DNA of 64,000 nt from NCBI RefSeq assembly GCF_018457175.1, contig NZ_JAGFNU010000003.1, forward strand, positions 62,001-126,000, written 5' to 3'. Below, in pieces: positions 59,862-64,000 of this stretch. Made by a program: the position numbers and the translations under genes. The DNA comes from Pseudohalocynthiibacter aestuariivivens. Its GTDB lineage: Bacteria; Pseudomonadota; Alphaproteobacteria; Rhodobacterales; Rhodobacteraceae. Within the stretch, counting starts at the first letter, position 1. Each line of letters begins with the position of its first letter. Under the pieces are notes generated by a model that worked only from the letters and a program-made list of their open reading frames with translations, did not search any database and was not told the origin of the DNA.

Positions 59862-61181
59862 ATGCCAACAGAAATTCTGATGCCCGCGCTTTCCCCAACA
59901 ATGGAAGAAGGCACATTGGCGAAATGGCTGGTAAAGGAAGGAGACGAAGTCTCTTCCGGTGACCTGCTTGCTGAAATTGAAACTGACAAAGCGACGATGG
60001 AATTCGAAGCCGTAGATGAAGGAATCATCGGAAAAATTCTGGTTGCAGAAGGCTCTGCAAATGTAGCGGTCAATACACCAATCGCTGTTTTGCTGGAGGA
60101 CGGTGAATCTGCAGATGGCATTGGTGCAACAGCCGCACCTGCTGCTTCAGCTCCATCTCAGGAACCTGCAGCCACAACAGCAGAACCAGCGAGTTCTGCT
60201 CCGTCTGCGCCTGCTCCGGCAGCGCCGCTTGCCGCTACGGGTGAACGCATTTTTGCTTCTCCGCTTGCGCGTCGTATCGCTGCAGGCAAAGGTTTGGATT
60301 TAAGTCAGATCTCTGGTTCAGGGCCGCATGGCCGCATCGTAAAATCTGATGTGGAATCCGCCGAAGCGTCTCCGAAAACAACCACCGCTTCTGCGGCTTC
60401 TTCAACCGCTCCTGCAGCAGCCGCTGCCGCTCGTTCTTACGCACCTACAGGCATGGCAACGGAAACGGTTCTGAAAATGTACGCAGACCGCGAATACGAA
60501 GAGCTGCCTCTCGACGGAATGCGCAAAACAATCGCCGCGCGACTTTCAGAGGCAAAGCAAACAATACCGCATTTCTATCTTCGCAGAGACATCAAACTCG
60601 ATGCCCTGCTAAAATTCCGCGCAGACCTGAACGCGCAGTTGGCGGATCGGAATATAAAACTTTCCGTGAACGATTTCATAATCAAGGCCTGCGCCTTGGC
60701 CCTACAGCAAGTGCCTGCTGCCAACGCAGTGTGGGCGGGCGACAGAGTTCTGCAACTTAAACCTTCCGACGTTGCAGTTGCGGTCGCTATCGAAGGTGGG
60801 CTGTTCACCCCTGTCCTAAGGGACGCTGAAATGAAATCTCTTTCAGCACTTTCGGCACAAATGAAAGATCTTGCAGTCAGAGCCCGTGAACGCAAGCTTG
60901 CGCCACATGAGTATCAGGGTGGCAGTTTTGCTATTTCCAATCTGGGGATGTTTGGCATCGACAATTTCGATGCGGTGATTAATCCCCCCCACGGGGCAAT
61001 CCTAGCGGTCGGTGCCGGGGTCAAAAAGCCAGTGGTTGGAAAAGACGGCGAACTGGCGGTCGCGACAGTGATGTCTGTAACACTTTCGGTCGATCATAGG
61101 GTGATTGATGGCGCTCTTGGCGCAAAATTACTGAATGCAATTCTCGAAAACCTCGAGAACCCGATTGCAATGCTCGCCTAG
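59862..61181 (+). CDS. pdhC: Dihydrolipoamide acetyltransferase (E2)
   Basis: The 439-aa core subunit has one lipoyl domain (1-78, Lys43), an Ala/Pro linker, a peripheral-subunit-binding domain (about 127-165, [17 protein letters not shown]) and an acyltransferase domain ending in the active-site motif [18 protein letters not shown] precedes the ATG at 59862. No lpd (E3) gene follows; a terminator does. Confidence 0.96.
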   Translation: MPTEILMPALSPTMEEGTLAKWLVKEGDEVSSGDLLAEIETDKATMEFEAVDEGIIGKILVAEGSANVAVNTPIAVLLEDGESADGIGATAAPAASAPSQEPAATTAEPASSAPSAPAPAAPLAATGERIFASPLARRIAAGKGLDLSQISGSGPHGRIVKSDVESAEASPKTTTASAASSTAPAAAAAARSYAPTGMATETVLKMYADREYEELPLDGMRKTIAARLSEAKQTIPHFYLRRDIKLDALLKFRADLNAQLADRNIKLSVNDFIIKACALALQQVPAANAVWAGDRVLQLKPSDVAVAVAIEGGLFTPVLRDAEMKSLSALSAQMKDLAVRARERKLAPHEYQGGSFAISNLGMFGIDNFDAVINPPHGAILAVGAGVKKPVVGKDGELAVATVMSVTLSVDHRVIDGALGAKLLNAILENLENPIAMLA

Positions 61182-61204
61182 AAAAAATCAAATAGAGAAA
61201 GAGT

Positions 61205-61231
61205 AAGGCGCGATGCTAATCGCGCCTTTTT
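61205..61231 (+). terminator. Intrinsic terminator of the pdh operon
   Basis: GGCGCGAT-GCTA-ATCGCGCC is a perfect 8-bp stem followed by TTTTT, 23 bp beyond pdhC. Confidence 0.9.
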
Positions 61232-61232
61232 C

Positions 61233-62045
61233 TTATCCAGCGCTTTCGTTCAGCAACTGATCCATTGTCACGGCTGGTTGTGCACAACCCGCTTCGCCAA
61301 CGATTTTCGCAGGAACACCGGCAACGGTTTTGCATGGCGGAACTTCCTGCAGAACAACAGAACCCGCCGCGATCCGCGAACAGCGACCGACCTTGATGTT
61401 ACCCAGCACTTTCGCCCCGGCACCAATCAACACACCGTTGGCTATCTTGGGGTGCCGATCTTCATCTTCTTTCCCGGTCCCGCCAAGCGTGACGGAGTGG
61501 AGCATCGAAACATTGTCACCAACAACTGCTGTTTCACCGATTACAATCGAATGCGCGTGGTCAATCATAATGCCGCGCCCAATCTTCGCACCGGGATGTA
61601 TATCAACGCCAAACGCTTCTGAAATCCGCATCTGAATGAAATAGGCCATATCCCGACGCCCCTGCTGCCACAGCCAGTGACCAACGCGATACGCCTGAAC
61701 AGCCTGAAATCCCTTGAAGAACATCATGGGTTGCAACAGACGATGACATGCTGGGTCACGGTCAAGAACTGCCATTAGGTCTGCGCGCGCAGCTTGCGAC
61801 AGTTCTGGGTCATCACCAAAGGCTTCGTCCGCAATTTCACGTAATATCTGCTCAGACATTTCGTTTGAGGTAAGCTTTTGGGACATCCTGTAAGAAAGCG
61901 CTCTTTCGATCGTCGCATGATGCAAGATACCTGCATGTATCACGCCACCAAGCAAAGGTTCGTCCCGAATGGCTTCTTCAGCCTCGCGACAAATCCGTTC
62001 CCAGACAGGGTCTACTTGCGCCAGTTTTTTTCGTGTTTCAGCCAT
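61233..62045 (-). CDS. cysE: Serine O-acetyltransferase
   Basis: Makes O-acetylserine for cysteine synthesis. The 270 aa have the N-terminal helical domain and a left-handed beta-helix with hexapeptide repeats (GVDIHPGAKIGRGIMIDHAHSIV, GDNVSMLHSVTLGGTG split by spacers), including the catalytic His residues of DHAH and LHSVTLGG. The ATG at 62045 gives the usual N-terminus. It converges on pdhC. Confidence 0.95.
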   Translation of the reverse strand: MAETRKKLAQVDPVWERICREAEEAIRDEPLLGGVIHAGILHHATIERALSYRMSQKLTSNEMSEQILREIADEAFGDDPELSQAARADLMAVLDRDPACHRLLQPMMFFKGFQAVQAYRVGHWLWQQGRRDMAYFIQMRISEAFGVDIHPGAKIGRGIMIDHAHSIVIGETAVVGDNVSMLHSVTLGGTGKEDEDRHPKIANGVLIGAGAKVLGNIKVGRCSRIAAGSVVLQEVPPCKTVAGVPAKIVGEAGCAQPAVTMDQLLNESAG

Positions 62046-62129
62046 CAGACTTTCCTCTTTTGCGTAGCCGTCATACACAGATAGGTTAAAATACCCAAGC
62101 GCAAAGACCTAATATCAGGAATTCACAAA

Positions 62130-62468
62130 ATGAATGAGTCCTTGCAAGAACAGTTCCGGGCGATGTTAACACATTCTCTTGCAGAATTAGAGCAAGAAGA
62201 CGAACTGGGAAAATCCGGGCAGAAAACGGTCGAATTAGACCAGCAGTCTGTTGGCCGGCTAAGCCGGATGGATGCTTTGCAACAGCAGGCAATGTCCAAA
62301 GCCACGCAAGTACGCCGCAGTCAAATGAAATCAAGGATTCTGACAGCCTTGGCCCGAATGGATGCCGATGAATACGGCTTTTGCTTATCCTGCGGCGAGG
62401 AAATAGCCCAAAAGCGGCTCGAACTTGATCCAACACATGCGACATGTATCAGTTGTGCCTCTCGTTAA
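62130..62468 (+). CDS. DksA/TraR-type C4 zinc-finger protein
   Basis: A 112-aa protein with a coiled-coil N-terminal half and a C-terminal zinc finger formed by Cys85, Cys88, Cys106 and Cys109 (FCLSCGEEIAQKRL...CISC). It is shorter than DksA (151 aa in E. coli) and lacks the DxxDxA tip signature at the usual place. It may be a DksA-like RNA polymerase regulator. It converges on the next gene, overlapping by 20 bp. Confidence 0.88.
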   Translation: MNESLQEQFRAMLTHSLAELEQEDELGKSGQKTVELDQQSVGRLSRMDALQQQAMSKATQVRRSQMKSRILTALARMDADEYGFCLSCGEEIAQKRLELDPTHATCISCASR

Positions 62469-62760
62469 AGGCTGCTTTTTCCTGCCGCCAATTCACAAGC
62501 GAAGTAAAAACCAAGGCCATGCAACTACAATAGTCGATGTCATCCAAAAACGGCTCGATTGCTTTGGGGTATCGTTCAACCGCGCCGCTTAAGCTTCCAT
62601 TGCCCCAGCGCTGGTGCAGCTTGCCGGTTCTTATACGATATGCATCAGCGGCAGAAGCTTGCGTCAATGCCTGATGGACAGCAGTCGGCCGATCTTTATC
62701 TTTCAATTTCAGCAATGTACGGGCAATAGCCGTTACATCGCCAAATAAAACAGGTCGCAT
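62449..62760 (-). CDS. Small protein of unknown function (Rhodobacteraceae type)
   Basis: A 103-aa protein, MRPVLFGDVTAIARTLL, with HQALTQASAADAYRIRTGKLHQRWGNGSL (given in two parts by function) and a C-terminal aromatic helix around FTSLVNWRQEKAAF. I recognise it as a small protein type found near cysE and GTA genes in this family, but have no function for it. The ATG at 62760 was chosen over a longer frame. Confidence 0.6.
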   Translation of the reverse strand: MRPVLFGDVTAIARTLLKLKDKDRPTAVHQALTQASAADAYRIRTGKLHQRWGNGSLSGAVERYPKAIEPFLDDIDYCSCMALVFTSLVNWRQEKAAFNERHN

Positions 62761-62895
62761 TCTTCGGTTCCCAAAAATTGCACACAAAGACTTTAAAACA
62801 AATCCTCCAAGATCAAGCTTGAAGTGAGATGACAGCAAAAGGCCCGGGCCCAAATCGGTCCGACAATTGAGCTACGTGAATTTCAAATGCGCCGC

Positions 62896-63216
62896 TTATC
62901 CGCCGTCAGCCGCCACATTTGACGCAAGTGCTTTGCCTTCCAGCTCAAGACCGCGCAGGGCGTCATCGTCGCCTGAGCGCAAATATGCGTTAAACGCTTT
63001 CTGATGCGGTGCCTCTGCATCGGCAGCTGCGGAAAGGGCTGGGCGCCCATAAGTCATTGTTTTTCGTTCAAACATGGTTAGTCTTTCATTCTGTTGTTGA
63101 AGCTTGGAATTTATGTCGTTCATAAGGCCCGCCAGCGCAGCCGTAACATCTGCAGTTGGTGACAAGCCTTTAGGCACAGCCTCTGCGGCCCGAGCCTTGT
63201 TCTCGGTTGTTTTCAT
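62896..63216 (-). pseudogene. Truncated HK97/GTA major capsid gene, N-terminal part
   Basis: The frame encodes 106 aa: a coiled-coil scaffold-like region (about 20-60), then KAFNAYLRSGDDDALRGLELEGKAL and SNVAADGG, which is the mature capsid start of HK97-fold GTA capsids. A TAA stop follows at the point where intact homologues continue for roughly 280 more residues. The next 135 bases do not resume the fold in any frame I checked. It is probably a deletion remnant; a short scaffold-only protein is less likely. Confidence 0.7.
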
Positions 63217-63239
63217 CAAAGATTTCCTGATTTTTAGGT

Positions 63240-63818
63240 TTAGAAAGGCCCGCGCGTGTCGCAGGCCAGCATCAGGCGGGCATCGTTAATCGTCTCCACC
63301 AGATCGTTCAGCAGATCAACCTCGGGCTCCTCGCCCTTCGTTCCGACCCGTGCTTCGGAAAGCATCGGGAATGTGACCAAAGAAACCTCCCAAAGCTCCA
63401 GTTCCGTCAAGCGCCTCAGGCCCTTGGCGTCTTTTGTTGCTTTCAACGTGCGATACCCGATCGACAATCCGTCAATTGCACCGGCTTCAACCAGTGCGGC
63501 GGCTTCGCGGCCCTTGGCAATCTCGGCAAGCAATCGCCCTTTCACGTAAAGGCCACGCTCATCCTCACGCACGTCTTCCCAAACTCCAATCGGTTGTGCC
63601 GGGTCATGTTGCCAAAGCATTTTTATGGCGCGTCCCTTTTGGGCCAGCCCCTGCAACGACTTTGCATAGGCCCCCTTTTCAACTACATCCCCGCCTTGAT
63701 CGAGCTTGCCAAAAAGGGACCCGTACCCTTCAATAACCGCGCCATCTGACACGCTTACGCCCTCTTGAAACCGGCAAAACTTGGTCTCAAGCCCAAAGCC
63801 ATATTTCGTTGATATCAT
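63240..63818 (-). CDS. HK97-type prohead protease (GTA maturation protease)
   Basis: A 192-aa herpesvirus-protease-fold enzyme that cleaves capsid scaffolds. Motifs are GYGSLFGKLDQGGDVVEKGAY, the catalytic His in MLWQHDPAQPIG and Ser in IDGLSIGY. The gene looks intact. It is flanked by a small gene and by the capsid remnant, matching the order of GTA genes 3.5, 4 and 5. AGAGG precedes the ATG. Confidence 0.9.
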   Translation of the reverse strand: MISTKYGFGLETKFCRFQEGVSVSDGAVIEGYGSLFGKLDQGGDVVEKGAYAKSLQGLAQKGRAIKMLWQHDPAQPIGVWEDVREDERGLYVKGRLLAEIAKGREAAALVEAGAIDGLSIGYRTLKATKDAKGLRRLTELELWEVSLVTFPMLSEARVGTKGEEPEVDLLNDLVETINDARLMLACDTRGPF

Positions 63819-63839
63819 GTCTTTTTCACCTCTTTTACC

Positions 63840-64000
63840 TTACTTAGGGGCTGTATCAATCAACGAGGCTATGCCCTGAGACAAAATCACCCCAACCACG
63901 CCATACACCATCAGCCAAAGCCGCTTTTCCAGGCGCTCAATCAATGTCTCTATTCGCCCTAACCGCTGATACATCGTGTCAAACTGAAGCTTCGCGATCC
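63840..64000 (-). CDS. Small phage/GTA-type protein, C-terminal part (start outside window)
   Basis: An open frame runs from the right edge to a TAA at 63840-63842. It reads ...IAKLQFDTMYQRLGRIETLIERLEKRL followed by a transmembrane-like segment WLMVYGVVGVILSQGIASL and TAPK, given here in pieces. An amphipathic helix plus a membrane segment fits the small protein that precedes the prohead protease in GTA clusters. Its start lies beyond the window. Confidence 0.6.
   Translation of the reverse strand, partial: IAKLQFDTMYQRLGRIETLIERLEKRLWLMVYGVVGVILSQGIASLIDTAPK

Noticed and set aside
58474-60010. Lipoyl repeat as an assembly duplication
   Set aside because: The two copies differ at many synonymous positions and lead into different proteins, so they are genuine paralogous domains.
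62864-62875. On the minus strand, GTAGCTCAATTG resembles the D-arm of a tRNA, next to the GTA break
   Set aside because: No acceptor, anticodon or T-arm could be built around it, so a tRNA gene or tRNA attachment site is not supported.

Overview
This 64 kb window is a stretch of chromosome from an alphaproteobacterium, very probably a marine member of the Rhodobacteraceae (Roseobacter group). The evidence is the gene neighbourhoods: pdhA-pdhB-pdhC with a lipoyl domain fused to E1-beta, the lptF-lptG-lptD-surA-pdxA-rsmA chain, a DUF4167 gene near prmC-prfA, a Fur/Mur-type regulator beside eno, and capsid-maturation genes of gene-transfer-agent (GTA) type beside cysE. No rRNA, tRNA, CRISPR array, insertion sequence or replication origin was recognised. 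All family calls come from reading the sequence; no database search was run.

Layout. (1) 1-7.7 kb: a histidine-utilisation locus, hutI-hutH-hutU on the minus strand, hutF on plus, hutD on minus and the repressor gene hutC on plus, with dyad operators in both divergent gaps. It uses the formimidoylglutamate deiminase (HutF) route, but no hutG lies in the window. (2) 7.7-16.6 kb: mixed single genes (TfoX C-terminal protein, methyltransferase, alpha-methylacyl-CoA racemase, ndk, ABC-F ATPase, MarC, a retropepsin-like protease, holC, pepA). (3) 16.7-24 kb: a tightly coupled outer-membrane biogenesis operon, lptF-lptG-lptD-surA, running on into pdxA and rsmA. (4) 24-33.5 kb: hypothetical genes, DUF4167, prmC-prfA, DUF1499, an M20 amidohydrolase, mazG, an orphan ferric-iron binding protein, a nucleoside hydrolase and a GNAT.

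(5) 33.5-40.4 kb: a complete Na+-NADH:quinone oxidoreductase operon on the minus strand, nqrABCDEF-apbE-nqrM-CBS. nqrM is a 57-codon gene. NqrB is short and lacks the loop that carries the covalent FMN in characterised NqrB proteins, while NqrC keeps its flavinylation motif and apbE is present. This is the most unusual feature of the window. (6) 40.7-54.6 kb: selO, membrane and transport genes (DUF2238, EamA, a CPA1 antiporter, a CorA/ZntB-type channel), fur/mur-eno, anmK/tyrS, several exported proteins of unknown function and two tandem cyclophilins.

(7) 54.7-62.1 kb: central carbon metabolism, pgk, class I fba, an ftsB-like gene, and pdhA-pdhB-pdhC behind a perfect 9-bp inverted repeat, then cysE. 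(8) 62.1-64 kb: a DksA/TraR-type zinc-finger gene, a small unknown gene, and the edge of a phage/GTA structural cluster with an intact prohead protease and a capsid gene cut to 106 codons. This GTA cluster therefore looks broken or deleted next to cysE.
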